The notes: generated from the letters alone by a model not told the origin. 64,000 nucleotides of DNA from Alitta virens (GCA_932294295.1 OW028578.1:36123685-36187684); one strand, 5' to 3'. Shown: positions 12,203 to 23,345, counted from the stretch's first letter. Program-made: numbers and translations.

Positions 12203-12625
12203 TGTTACAGACGAGTTTTACAGCAGCGTTGTAAACCATGCTGTAAACGAGGGGCAATGCTCTCGTGATGTCATCAACGGAGGTAACGTGTGCAAAACAG
12301 CACGGGGTGGCAGTTCCCCGGAAACACCGGAAGCAGTTTTATTAACTAGGATCCAGGGGCATTTGTCCTTGGATCTTATTATTAAAGCTGGGGAACTTGC
12401 CTCCCCACCAAGTTGGTGATGTCACGGGGGCCCCTGGCCCCTCTGCCGATAAATAAGAAGATGTGTATGATAGTTAGTTAGTTTTGGTTGGATCTGGAAA
12501 TGTAACTGTTCAAAATTCTTGCTGATTAATAAAACCTATGGATTTTAAAACACAACGAGAAGTAGAATCATCTGTCAAACGTACAAGCATTAGTAGGAGC
12601 CGTGTTCAATTGGTGCCGTGACCAG
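12203..12625 (+). mobile_element. Probable solo LTR followed by a primer-binding-site-like sequence
   Basis: The stretch starts TGTTACAG (12,203), has a TATA-like GATAAATAAG at about 12,445 and an AATAAA at about 12,526, and ends in CA near 12,610. TGGTGCCGTGACCAGGATC follows at once and looks like a tRNA primer-binding site of an LTR retrotransposon. No gag or pol reading frame follows, so this is a solo LTR with a little internal sequence. The 5' boundary is a guess. Confidence 0.45.
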
Positions 12626-12639
12626 GATCTGGTATTACC

Positions 12640-13630
12640 ACTGATTACAGGACTAAATTTCAAATTGGAAGTAGAAGGATCTGCATACTTGATCGACCAG
12701 TCCTCTACATCAAGACAACCCGGATTATATTGCAAGCAAAACGATTTTTGGACTATTTCAAATTATTATGTTATGACTGTCTGGCAGGGGATCCTTAAGC
12801 CTCAGAACTGAACTTGTTATGACGTAATAGCCAAGCGTAGCATTAGGGGAATGATAATGGTATCAAATACAATTGTGCGAAGTATGGTTATTCATCTTAA
12901 TCTAGTTACATGTATTACACTTTCACACTGTATTCTGCCCTGCCGGAATTGTTGCTTCTTGTGATTTCCCAAGATGAGGGTCTGAGGTTCAGACTATTCT
13001 CAGATAATATCTTCTGCAATAATGTTGCTGGGCAGAAGGGGCCCTAGTATGTCCTGGGCCTGGTAACACTGTGGGTGAAGACCTGTCTAACAATAATAAA
13101 TTTCGATAGGATTTAAATCATTTCTCCCCCCCCCCCACAATTCTTTGTGTTCTTAACCTCAAGTGAATACCATGCTACTCCTTATTTTTTTATTTGTCTG
13201 GTAACAACCTGAGACTCTTGGCCTTCATAGACCTTTGACTTATAATATATGTTGCATAATGTTATTGTTACTGTGGTGGCCCTTGTGACAACACTGCAGT
13301 GTCTTAACATGGGTCTCCTGACCTGTATGTACCTTATCATTTGTATTTATGTGGTCAAATAAAATATTCTCTCTCTCTCTTTAACTATCCCATACCTAGC
13401 AGATGTGAATGACGTTACAACTAACTTACTGTGCTGACGGGTTGACTATCATTATGACTTCATAAATCATAATCCTTAAGTTAAGTCAACTTGTCTTTGT
13501 ATTAGATCCCTGTGAGTGTTAAAAAAAATTATTTTGTTATGCAAGGTACATAGCCTTAAATTCATAAGAATCCCATTAGTACTTTATCATAGCCACCTGT
13601 CATAAAACGGAAATTTCATTGTCTTTTCAG
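12640..13630. other. No gene recognised
   Basis: A poly-C run lies near 13,122-13,138 and a (TC)n run at 13,368-13,380. The latter directly follows AAATAAAATA, which could be the 3' end of an old non-LTR copy. I see no coding region before the transporter exon. Confidence 0.4.
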
Positions 13631-13667
13631 AATCTCCTGCTTTAGTAGAAACTCTTAGAAAAGCACA

Positions 13668-15742
13668 ATGAGCAACCAACCAATTGACCATGGATGGGCA
13701 TGGATGTGCACCCTGGGTAAAGTATTGCTTCTTTCTGCCAGTTTTTCATTTCTAATCATTCCCCCTTCTTAGTAAAGTAAATGCACACATACGGTGATGC
13801 GCACACTTAGAAAAGATATATATTTCCAAATTTTACTTGAAAACTCTAAAACATTTTTTTACATGTAGCATAATAGAAGGTTAGAGGGTTAGGCTGGCCT
13901 TGTCAACGACATCTGTGGCGTCTAATTTGACTGCCTGTTCAGTTTAAGACAATGAATCTCAAACGCTGATGCTCATGAAGATTAAAGAACTCATCCAAAG
14001 CTAATTTATGTAACAAATATCACATTTAACTTACATCAGGGGTCAGTGGCAGAGTGCATGGTGGTCTCCATCTAACTATCAAATAAATGTCATGATCGAT
14101 TTTATTCACTGTATTGATTATAGTTTGATGGTAACTTAATCTATTCATTCACTGTTTTCCAGGGGCGGCTATGTGCATGTTTTACTTTATCGGAATGCTG
14201 CGATCACTGGGAATATTACTTGTCGATGTCATCGTCAGATTTCATTCGTCGTCAGCTATGGCCTCTTTGTTATTGGGTCTTATGGGGGCTGGAGTCTCAT
14301 TAAATCATTACTCAATTTATTTTTGACTCAGTGTACATGCTCTGTGGCCGAGCCTGAATAGCTGTAGCTGAGAAAGTTCACTCTCTCTCACTGCATTGAC
14401 CATGGTACAAGCAGTGACTGGGCTGATAGATAGCCAATGCCCTGTAATTTTGAATAGGCCTCTCCACGTTATTTTTTATGTATTTTTTTTTAACTTTACA
14501 CAAATATATGTACCTATAGCTGTTGTAGTGTTACAAGCAATATTGTCTGTTTTCAGCACCCCTGGGTTGGTGCTAGATACGACAGCTACAGGTCTGTGAT
14601 CATAGTGGGGGCTACACTGGCCTTTATTGCTACTCTGGCAACTGCCTTTTCTGCAACTATTTACCATGTGGTATTCATCTATGGCATTATCGGTGGTATG
14701 TCCAGTATTTTATATCTTGTAATATAAACAAAATGCTAAAATAATTCAGATTCCTGGTGTTTTGGCTTGTCATAAGTGTAGTAGGGTAGTGATAATCTTA
14801 CAAATTCTTGCAACAACAGGAAACCATCGGAGGATCTGTCCAACGTCTATGTTCCATGGTAGTGGTGTGAATCTAGGCCCATCTACCCTGGCCATAACAT
14901 AAATCTTCAATCCATGTAAATTATGTTTCATTTCCTTCCAGGCACTGGCATGGGAGTGCTCTCAGGGCCAGCGATTGTCACCGTCGGAATGAACTTTGAC
15001 AAGAGACGCTCATTGGCTAACGGACTTGCCACTGCAGGTGGCAGTTTTGGTCAACTGGTCATTCCAATCCTCATTCGATTTCTCTTGGACAATTTCCGTT
15101 TTCAAGTTGGAATGTTGATTTTCTCAGCCATTTTTCTCCATATCATTCCAGCAGCTCTTCTGCTGCGCCCTCTCTCGTTTTATAACAAAAAGAAAAGCCC
15201 AACATCCACCAGGAGGCCACTTATGGAGGGAAAATTGGATGACATTGAAAATGGCCATGCAGCTATAACCAATGGAGTCAATGGGCACATGAAGGTTGAT
15301 GACCATGCACACACAAAACCTTCTGATAATGGTGTCAACGGAAAATATCAAAGAGAAAAGCAAACATGTAAAAGTTCAAAATGGTGCAAATGGGAAAGTT
15401 GATCACGAAATGAACGGACATGATTATAATGACTGCACAAATGGAGATATTAAAAAAGAAGATGGATATACTTCGCTCAATGTACAACACAATGATCACG
15501 ACTGCTCACCGACTCCAGAAAGCAAAACATGTCGCAATAGCTCATCGAATTACTTTAAACAAAGGCAAAGAAAATTCAGTACTGTGTCTACAGACGGTCA
15601 CCCACAGAACAGGAGAAAAATCTCAGTTTACAGCAGCAAGATGTCGCTAGGTGTTCAGCCACCTGCTGGACAATTGCCAGATTCTTCCAAACACGCCCCC
15701 TGGAGTCAAGTGTGTGCCAAAACTGCTTGTTGTTGCTGTTAA
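13668..15742 (+). pseudogene. Monocarboxylate-transporter-like (SLC16/MFS) gene, N-terminal half with a frame break
   Basis: Four coding exons can be read: 13668-13716, 14163-14293, 14557-14695 and 14942 onward. Intron phases match (1, 0, 1), acceptors end in TTTTCCAG, TTTTCAG and CCTTCCAG, and donors include GTAAAG and GTATGT. The second donor (GTCTCA at 14,294) is weak. The protein starts with DHGWAWMCTLG, the place of the MCT GGWGW motif, continues with PWVGARYDSYRSV, and carries the hallmark GPAIVTVGMNFDKRRSLANG of TM4-5. About six TM segments precede a hydrophilic central loop. Near 15,340 the frame breaks: one frame stops at 15,402, while the natural-looking loop sequence (VQNGANGKVDHEMNGHDYND) continues in another to 15,742. 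No TM7-12 exons are recognisable downstream. Family members carry lactate, pyruvate or related substrates across the plasma membrane, but this copy looks like half a transporter, by decay or because exons lie elsewhere. Confidence 0.7.
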
Positions 15743-16250
15743 AATGTGCCAGATGATGTAGTGCCTCTGGTCACATGGAGACTTTTCAAAAAACAAAGTA
15801 TTCTGTCTTTTTTTATTTGGAGTGTGCATGGGGAACTCGGGATACCTCAATGCCTTATTGTTTCTTTCTTGGAAATGACATATTTAAACACTTAATTGTT
15901 TTCTTGAGCTAAAATATTAGTGCTTTATACCTTATTGATTTGATTATACATTTATTTGTGTGTTTCATTTACAAAGTAAGGTATCTTTTCTTTAATAACC
16001 TAAATGGAAATTACAATTCTGTAAGAAAGTTGCATTACCATTAGTTAACTATTGCAATATTGTATAAGGCTCAGCCTCTTTAAAAGTTACTAAATCACTT
16101 CTTGTAATACTTGTAGTGAAATAGTTTATACAAACGCTAGATGTCACAGTGTAGATAACATCAATAAATGCATTGTTGTAAGTCAGTTGAACTTTGATGT
16201 ATGTAAATGATCTTTTTATGAGAATCTCTGCAAAGTTTTCACGGTTATCT
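15743..16250. other. Downstream of the transporter-like gene; no feature seen
   Basis: The DNA is AT-rich with no recognisable exon for the missing transporter half and no clear poly(A) signal. Confidence 0.4.
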
Positions 16251-16289
16251 AGACTTAGACGAATAGTACCTCAGCCAGTTCTTTTTATT

Positions 16290-16510
16290 AATGTATAAAA
16301 GCCTTATATTCAACCTATATTTGACTATGCTTGTACGATATGGGATTGTTGAAGTGATTATATAAATGCTACACAAAGACTACAAAACCGAGTTGCTAGA
16401 AATATCAGTTCCAACTTTAATATCAGAAATGTCAGAGGTGAATGTCCTCAACAAATAAATTTGCAAAATAATCTGAGAATAAACATGCTTTTTCTTTATA
16501 TTTTGTTGCT
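16290..16510 (+). mobile_element. Non-LTR reverse transcriptase C-terminal fragment (plus strand)
   Basis: Plus-strand translation gives fragments such as IFDYACTIWDC and ATQRLQNRVARNISSNF. These are typical of the region after the RT palm in CR1/Jockey-like elements (the PxxDYAxxVW and LQxxxARxI patterns). An in-frame stop is present. It ends next to an oppositely oriented fragment. Confidence 0.65.
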
Positions 16511-16526
16511 TATGTGTTGTTACCTT

Positions 16527-17040
16527 TTACACAAGGAATGGCAGAACACACAGTAGTTTGCCTTCTGATACAATGGTAATATATTTTGCTATTTTTCTTT
16601 CTATTATCAAACAGCGTATTCTCATAATCACATCTTGCCTTAAAAAGTTCAGACTTGAATAATGTTTGGCTTTTTTATAATTTGAATATTTGACAATATT
16701 TTTTTGTCTAATAGACGTTTGCCATTGTTTGACTCTTTTCAGATGCTTAAGTTTATCATTAAACCAGGGAACACAGTTTCTAGATGAGGTGCTAGTCAGA
16801 GGAACAAAGTTAGTTATTACAGAATCAATTGCACCTTTGAATGCATTATAGTATTCATCATCACTTGTACATTCTGTGTAATTAGCATTCAAATCGATTG
16901 TATTCAGATAGCTGTTGATTAAAGTCATTGACAACATTCCAACATATGACTGAGTTGTTTTATAGGCAAAGTAAGTCACATCATTACATACCACTATCAC
17001 TATCATTTGGAAACGGATGAGCTTGATAATTTATAGAAAT
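16527..17040 (-). mobile_element. Non-LTR endonuclease-RT linker fragment (minus strand)
   Basis: An open frame (17006-16527) contains RNCVPWFNDKLKHLKRVKQW and LRQDVI. This fits the PWFNxxLxxLxxxR segment between endonuclease and RT in CR1-like elements. Neither an endonuclease core nor an RT follows. Confidence 0.65.
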
Positions 17041-17176
17041 TATCTTTTACTTCCTAAATCTGGTTTAATGAAAAACTATGGCTGCAGGATTAGATGGTTG
17101 TTTATATTTATGAATCACTAGGAATCACTACAGACATGCAAATATCCCGCCGACTTTAAAACAAGGATATTCAGTT

Positions 17177-17550
17177 TCAGTTCTTGGAGTCAGGGTAAGG
17201 TGTACGTGTCCAACCACAGGACTCGGTCTGTTCACCTGTTCCGCAGCATGTCCCTGAGGAACGCCGACACTCGTATTTCACACAACTTCTGGTGCGGGAC
17301 ATTCGGTTACTATTGCACCCAGACCACCTACTCCACGAGCCCCAACTCCCTGCAAGTGAAAGGAAATGATTCAAGATTTAAGAAAAAATTATTAAGCTTC
17401 ATACATTTCAAAATTTGTAACCTCGGAAAAAACTGAGTATTCAGTCAAAATAATTTCAACATTATTTCACTTACAGCACGTTGCAGCCTGACTGCTACAG
17501 AAGATCGAAGCAAGAAGAAGGACAATGGAGAGAGATATCAACTTCTTCAT
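17177..17550 (-). CDS. Small secreted single-TSP1-domain protein (82 aa, two coding exons)
   Basis: Coding exon A (17550-17475) encodes a signal peptide with core LISLSIVLLLASIF and ends at a GTAAGT donor. Coding exon B (17349-17177) follows a TTTCACTTGCAG acceptor. The phase-1 junction creates Trp26. The mature part is one thrombospondin type-1 repeat: WGSWSRW at residues 28-34, the RTRSC arginine layer at 44-48, and cysteines at 37, 48, 53, 60, 61 and 70. It ends 12 residues after the last cysteine, with no further domain or TM segment. A pyrimidine-rich acceptor (AG at 17,602-17,601) precedes the 5' UTR of exon A, so a noncoding exon lies upstream, probably near 20,106-20,150. TSP1 repeats bind glycans and proteins outside the cell. 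The role of this stand-alone repeat is unknown. Confidence 0.85.
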
Positions 17551-18137
17551 TGTGGATGGCACTTGGTTGGGATGATATGGATGTTCTTAGCAAGCTCTTT
17601 CTGAAAAATATAAGATTAGCATGTTTAATCTGGCTCTTATTGAGCCGATATTGAGGTAAAATTAAACTAATATTGATTCAACATTCAGCCAAAAATTCCC
17701 TGTAGTTTTTACAGCATGTTGCTGGTGAATTTTGCACTGCATCTTGCTGCTGCAAAAATTACAGTTGTCCACCATAAAAGAGGACAAACTGATGTTTGCC
17801 ATAAAATATGGCAAAATGGTAGATTTTGCTATGTTTTATGACAATCTACAGAATAAATTACATTATTCTGCAACTTTCTTTACCCTCAGCTGTAAATTTT
17901 ATATTATTACTACTGAAACTTTTTATAGTGTACAGTCCAGTTTCAAGTGAGTTAAATCGTTTCATAAAAATTAAATGACATGAAATAGTAATTTAGCTAT
18001 ATATAATATTTACTTTTATTCGAAAACTTGATGTCATTCATGACACAATGCAAACAAAAATAAAAATGTGGTTTGCAGTACTGGGCAGTTATCTGTCAAC
18101 CAACAGCATTGCTATCATTGTTCAAAGATCTCTAGCA

Positions 18138-18160
18138 TATAATATATATATATATATATA
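18138..18160. repeat. (TA)n microsatellite
   Basis: About ten uninterrupted TA dinucleotides lie inside the long first intron proposed for the TSP1-domain gene. Confidence 0.9.
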
Positions 18161-18276
18161 TCATGGTCAGTTACAATATATAATACAATAGCAACATAAT
18201 TGTAGTTTTCATTGTGAAATTCTATCTTGTTATCTCTATAAACATCTCACAGCATTATCCATAACCATCTGATTTA

Positions 18277-18885
18277 TATGCTTATAATGCTTATAATGCT
18301 TATGATACTTATAATGCTTATAATGCTTATAATGCTTATAATGCTTATAATGCGTATAATGCTTATAATGCTTATATTGCTTATAATGCTTATAATGCTT
18401 ATAATGCGTATAATGCGTATAATGCTTATAATGCTTATAATGCTTATAATGCTTATAATGCGTATAATGCGTATAATGCTTATAATGCTTATAATGCTTA
18501 TAATGCGTATAATGCTTATAATGCTTATAATGCTTATAATGCTATAATGTGTATAATGCTTATAATGCTTATAATACTTATAATGCTTATAATGCTTATA
18601 ATGCTTATAATGCGTATAATGCGTATAATGCTTATAATGCTTATATTGCTTATAATGCTTATAATGCTTATAATGCGTATAATGCTTATAATGCTTACAA
18701 TGCTTATAATGCTTATAATGCTTATAATGCTTATAATGCGTATAATGCTTATAATGCTTATAATGCTTATAATGCTTATAATGCTTATAATGCGTATAAT
18801 GCGCATAATGCTTATAATGCTTATAATGCGTTAAATGCTTATAATGCTTATAATGCTTATAATGCTTATAATGCTTATAATGCAG
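18277..18885. repeat. 9-bp minisatellite (TTATAATGC)n, about 67 units
   Basis: Units of TTATAATGC are interspersed with CGTATAATG-type variants, sometimes as adjacent pairs, plus single variants (TTATATTGC, TTACAATGC, CGCATAATG). Because the unit is nine bases and stop-free in several frames, long open frames (repeating LIM or YNA on plus, ISI on minus) appear on both strands. These are by-products. It lies in the proposed first intron of the TSP1-domain gene. Confidence 0.95.
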
Positions 18886-19239
18886 AAGCTGCTGGTTGTA
18901 GAGTGATGTTTAATGGATGATGACGCAAACATTCCTTTAGCATCAATGTCAAAGAAATTTTCCAACAGATTTGAGCAACTCTGGCTCTTTTGATTTCATG
19001 ATAGTGTCTTCCTCACAATTAAGTATATGATGTGGATGTACTATGAGACAATGTTTTTCATCTTCAATTTCATGCACATTGCATTTTAGTCATTGCCTCT
19101 CAACTTTGCATCTCAACTGCTAGCAATATAGGGTTTTAATATCAACCTGTTTCAATTGGTAAATTATGTGAGCTCACTCTAAATCTGGCTATTTTATCAT
19201 ACATTTTTCTGCTTAGGCTTAATAAAAGTTATGTTCTAA

Positions 19240-19615
19240 GTTTTGGCTGTAGTTTCTAGTCATTTATTTCAGCTAGTATAGTTTCCTGACATTTCTCACA
19301 GATTTTAGATTTGAATGCTTTAGTAATGAATTCTAGCGCATTATTTGCAAGTATTAAATGGTATAATGTTCATGAATAATTTTTTCAACCCATGCGTTAT
19401 TACCAGAAGTTTTTGCTCATTTAAAATGCGCTTCCGGGGATAGATCATTATTTTCGCTTGTTGACTTCAAAAACCATTTGTTACTTGGAAATGTGCAATT
19501 ATGTGATTTGAGCTTCTTTTTATATGAAGTGGGCTTTATGCTATCAGTTATGTGCTTGAAGACTGTGTCAATTAGCGTGCCTGTATTCACTTTTTTCAAT
19601 ATCACAACCTAATTG
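19240..19615 (-). mobile_element. Probable non-LTR retrotransposon fragment
   Basis: An open frame at 19,605-19,417 contains NKWFLKSTSENNDLSPEAHF in a lysine-rich context. It resembles the decayed endonuclease-RT linker of CR1-like elements but lacks a diagnostic motif, so the call is weak. Confidence 0.35.
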
Positions 19616-19739
19616 AAAGAATACATCAAAACTCACCGTTGACTGTTAGTGAAATAAATTGACTTATTGGAAGTTTTGACTAACTTTTTAAAAGAAATCG
19701 TGACTAATAGACATGCTGCCTGTGTCTGAAATATGTCTA

Positions 19740-19990
19740 AGAGCTTAGTCAGTTTCATTTAGTTTTTACTATATGTCATGTATGTCAGGTGCTGACATTC
19801 ATTATTGTAATTGTCTACACTTAGTGTTGGTTTGCTGGTGGTCCCTCAACAGTGATGACATGATCATCTTAGAGGGGTCACCTTGCTCAATGTTTTTTTT
19901 ATTTTAATCACTGTATTTGTTTGTTCTTTTAATAATAGTGGGCTAACTAAATGTATCTGAATCTGAATCTCATTGTCATAAAGACAAGCT
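19740..19990 (+). mobile_element. 3' end of a CR1-like element
   Basis: The stretch ends in tandem ATCTGAATCTGAATCT at about 19,953-19,968, the short 3'-terminal repeat typical of CR1-like elements. An inverted copy of the same tail type ends the element at 49,335. No coding sequence remains. Confidence 0.55.
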
Positions 19991-20105
19991 TAGATATAAG
20001 TCAGTAACATTTCATATTAAATAAATACAATTGTTTCCAGCATCATGTTCAATATCTTAATAATTTGACTTTGTCATAAAGAAAAACTTTTGTAAAGACA
20101 CTCAC

Positions 20106-20150
20106 CTGTGATCCAATTGTCAGTCAACACAAGTCACTGGTTGCAGACTG
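20106..20150 (-). other. Proposed noncoding first exon of the TSP1-domain gene
   Basis: A good donor on the minus strand (CACAG followed by GTGAGT, exon end at 20,106) lies about 70 bp downstream of a TATA box. Splicing from here to the acceptor at 17,600 would give a 5' leader before the ATG at 17,550. No other coding start fits nearby. The transcription start is inferred from the usual TATA spacing. Confidence 0.45.
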
Positions 20151-20175
20151 TCAATTTGCAGTCTTTACATTCATG

Positions 20176-20183
20176 TTTATATA
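20176..20183 (-). promoter_or_regulatory. TATA box, proposed promoter of the TSP1-domain gene
   Basis: TATATAAA on the minus strand sits about 30 bp before the proposed transcription start and about 70 bp before a consensus splice donor. Confidence 0.45.
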
Positions 20184-20364
20184 CACATAGACACATGCAG
20201 TTCCTCCAATCAAGTGAAACTAGGAAGGGAAATGTAGTGGAATATCCTGATAAGCTTCACTACATATGCACTCAAGACACAGCACATTGAGTTGATGTGA
20301 ATGATTCAGATTGAATTTAAAAAAGCATAAATTGTCAGTAACAGAGAGTGACAAATGGGAAAGG

Positions 20365-20435
20365 AACAGGTTAGCTCAGTTGGTTAGACATCTGCCTTCT
20401 AATTCAGAAGGACTGGTTTCAAATACTTTTGTGAG
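20365..20435 (+). mobile_element. tRNA-derived SINE head or tRNA pseudogene
   Basis: An A-box-like TAGCTCAGTTGGTTAGA is followed by an anticodon-like loop CTTCTAA (anticodon TCT, Arg-like) and a poor B box (GGTTTCAAATA). The anticodon stem mismatches (TCTGC against TTCAGA), so it is not a functional tRNA. Confidence 0.5.
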
Positions 20436-20734
20436 AAACTTGATTGGGTTATAACCAATTAAATATATGTCTATTCTATTTCTCAACAATAACTTTCTTT
20501 TTTAAATTTCATATAATTGTTGGACAGAGCAACCAATTTACTCTAAAACTGTAAAATAAAACATAGGTTCAATTGCACTGTCTGCTCAGTGTGTTGTTAT
20601 TGATTTGTTTTGATAAAAATTACATAAAATCAACAACATAAACATGGGCTGCACTGTGGCTATACCCTCTAACACACCATTTTAATGACGCATGTGTGCT
20701 ATGTGGGATTCGCTAAGGGTTTAGCTGCAGTGCA

Positions 20735-20815
20735 GCTTATGTTTATTCTATGTTTATTCCATGTTTATTCTATGTTTATTCTATGTTTATTGTTTATTCT
20801 ATGTTTATTCTTTCC
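20735..20815. repeat. 11-bp minisatellite (ATGTTTATTCT)n
   Basis: About seven imperfect units. The preceding segment (AGCGAATCCCACATAGCAC, read on minus at about 20,696-20,714) recurs on plus at about 31,236-31,254, marking a dispersed repeat. Confidence 0.8.
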
Positions 20816-21274
20816 TCAATCAATTACCCAGATATATGTGATGTGACAATTCTACATTTCTAAACAAACTTGCCTCGGGACTAGAAATGAAACTAAATCT
20901 TTTTTTTTAAGAAGTATGAAAATGGTGAACTTTTTTCCAGATCTCCTGGAAATTGACTGCTGCACTTAATGGTGATTATTGTGTATTCGTGATAGCAAAA
21001 CAAATTGACCTCACTATCGCGGAGTTCTGTGCCAAGTTGGCTAACTTTTATACTCTAAATTGAAAAACAATGGTGCATCAATTTTTATTTAATATGTAAT
21101 GTATTATGATAACATAATAACTCTTGTCAAAACATAAGTTGATCTCCTGTTAGATTTCATGCCGTATATTCTAATGACTTATCATTTAATGATTGGCAAT
21201 ACACACAACAAAGCATCCAGAGAGTTCCACCACACTGATCCACAAATATAAACACCTCAACAAAAGTAAGCCCC

Positions 21275-23040
21275 CCCCCCCCAGATAAACTTGAATATTT
21301 TCAAGACGACCGCTCCAATCTTTATTAAATTTTGTGTGTATTTTAACATTGGTATAAGCATTAATCATGCCAAATTATTGCGTAATCGGATCAGTTTCGG
21401 TTGAGTGAGCAGCAGTGATATGCTCAACAAGCCTTTTACAAAAATCCCAAGACTGTTTGTGAACAACATCGGCTGCTGAAAAATGAATGCATGCAGTCCC
21501 TCAATAAATTTGACTGAAAAAAGAAATCACACATGGGTCCAGCAATCAATCAAAGACAAAACACACAAGTTATTGCAAAATTACACTGAAAAATAAAGAG
21601 GGTACAAAACAATAACAGTTACTGATAACAGGTGACAAATTTCTTAAAGTGTTCAACATTCAATATGAGGTGTGTCCTCCGTTTCTCCGAATCACCTCAT
21701 TACATCTTTTTCTCATGGTCTGCACAAGGTTTTTGATGCAGTTCTGGGGTATTGCAGCCCACTCTTCCTGCAGGATCGGTTGCAGCATGGCAAGGGCTGT
21801 CTGCTGGTCGACTCTTCTTCAAACTGCCCTCTTCAACTGATCCCAGAGCTGATCCTCCAAGAACTGATCCACAACTCTTGCTCTGTGAGGGCGGGCATTA
21901 TCATCCATGAGGATGAATCCCTCTCCAACTGCTCCTGCATAGGGGATGACAAGAGGGGTGAGGATCTCATGCAGGTAGCGCTGAGCATTCAGGTTGCCCC
22001 GAATGATCAGCAGGTCCGGCTTGCCTCCAGCGCTGATTCCTCCCCACACCATGACACTTCCACCTCCATATGCAGTTACTGCCTGGACACAACAGTCAGC
22101 ATGCTGTTCTCCCCTACGATGCCAAACCCTGCTCCTTCCATCCGTGTCCCGTAGACACATCCTCATCTCATCAGTGAAGAGGACCTTCTCCCACTCTTGT
22201 CTCGTATACTGACTGTGAGCTTGGGCCCATTCAAGTCTAGCTCTCTTTTGCACCCTGGTTAGCTGCGGCTTCTTGACTTGACGGCGGGCATGAAGGCCGT
22301 TGCTGTGTAAACGGCGTCTCACAGTCTGATCACTGATGTTTTGTGCTCCCTGCCCTCGCACTTCAGCCACCTGGTCTCGGATATCAGTTGCTGAAATCAC
22401 ACAAAAAAAGGTTTTTAAAATCAAATTTGCCATAAAAAAATTTAACAAAAGGAAAATAAGGTAAAATGGCCCACCTGTCATTGTGCGTCTTCGAAGGGCA
22501 ATATTGGCCATCAAACGATCCTGCCTTGCGGTTACCCTGGGACGCCCTGTCCTTGTTCTGTCTTTGACCTCTTGGGTGTTTTGTAACCTTTCCCGCAGCT
22601 TTCTGATGGCCTTCGGGGTTACACCCATCCTCCTAGCCACAGCTTTCATTGAGAAATTTGCCTCCAATAACCCTATGGCAATAGCACGGTTTTGCTCAGA
22701 CATTCGAGGCATGGCCAGTTGTGATGAGAAAAGGTCTTAGCTTTAAGACCATTTAATAAACTTAATTGCATAACAAATTCTGTTGTTTTCAGGCCATTCT
22801 TAAATGTTTATTGTGTTTAATCAACCTGTCCTGAGTGGATAAGTGCTGACAGGCAGAACTTGAAATTTTTGAAACTGGGTGGTCAAACTTTCACTGCTTC
22901 TCACTCATCCATGACTGATCCGATTATGCAATAATTGTGCTTATATCAATAGTAAAACACACGCAAAATTTCATCAAGATAAAACAAAATTGTTGGCTTG
23001 TTGAGGATTTCCACAGGTAAAATAATCCAACTGGAATCAA
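21275..23040 (-). mobile_element. Tc1/mariner-like element with long imperfect terminal inverted repeats
   Basis: A transposase gene on the minus strand is flanked by inverted blocks about 130-150 bp long (about 21,290-21,430 and 22,880-23,030). Both contain GATCCGATTA(T/C)GCAATAATT and an AAATTT(T)GTGTGT-type string. Exact termini are uncertain because a poly-C tract replaces the left end. The gene is defective, as described in the transposase entry. Confidence 0.8.
21660..22712 (-). pseudogene. Tc1-like transposase, inactive, with an 84-bp in-frame intron
   Basis: The protein starts MPRMSEQNRAIAIGLLEANF with paired-like helix-turn-helix sequence (KAVARRMGVTPKAIRKL) and GRPRVT. The catalytic core follows with the first Asp in LFTDEM and the second in LMDDNARPH. 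The segment that should carry the third acidic residue (normally before NPIEH) is missing: the frame goes from VVDQFLEDQ straight to LWDQLKRAV. A TGA at 21,821-21,819 follows, and the C-terminus (LQEEWAAIP) then continues in the same frame to 21,660. A GT-AG intron (22474-22391, 84 bp, no stop) interrupts the region before ATDIRDQ. If retained it adds 28 hydrophobic residues. The enzyme would cut and paste DNA at TA sites, but this copy cannot. Confidence 0.88.
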
Positions 23041-23109
23041 AATTGATATTGCATGTTCCATCCATGATCAAAACAATCTCACTTTTTAATATGCATAACA
23101 AACAGGAAT

Positions 23110-23345
23110 CAGTTGAAATTCAGAATTTCAATTACTGCTTGTGATCAATGATGAAAAAGCATGAATTTCCCTATTCTTTGTATTATTCAAAATGCTAATA
23201 GCAATTGACATAACGTTCAATTCAGAATTTCAATTCATGCTTGTGATCAATGATTTCAATTCATGCTTGTGATCAATGATGAAAAAGCATGATTTACCCC
23301 ATTCTTTGTATTATTCAAAATGCTAATAGCAATTGACATAACGGT
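23110..23345. repeat. ~110-bp tandem duplication
   Basis: Two copies share TGCTTGTGATCAATGATGAA, GTATTATTCAAAATGC and GCAATTGACATAACG. The second carries an extra internal repeat of TTTCAATTCATGCTTGTGAT. Confidence 0.85.

Noticed and set aside
18278..18920. Open frames of repeating LIM, YNA or ISI residues, up to 123 codons
   Set aside because: They result from a stop-free 9-bp tandem repeat open on both strands. No start context, domain or splice evidence supports a protein.
21672..22740. Plus-strand frames across the Tc1-like element
   Set aside because: They are antisense shadows of the transposase, which has clear helix-turn-helix and DD motifs on the minus strand.
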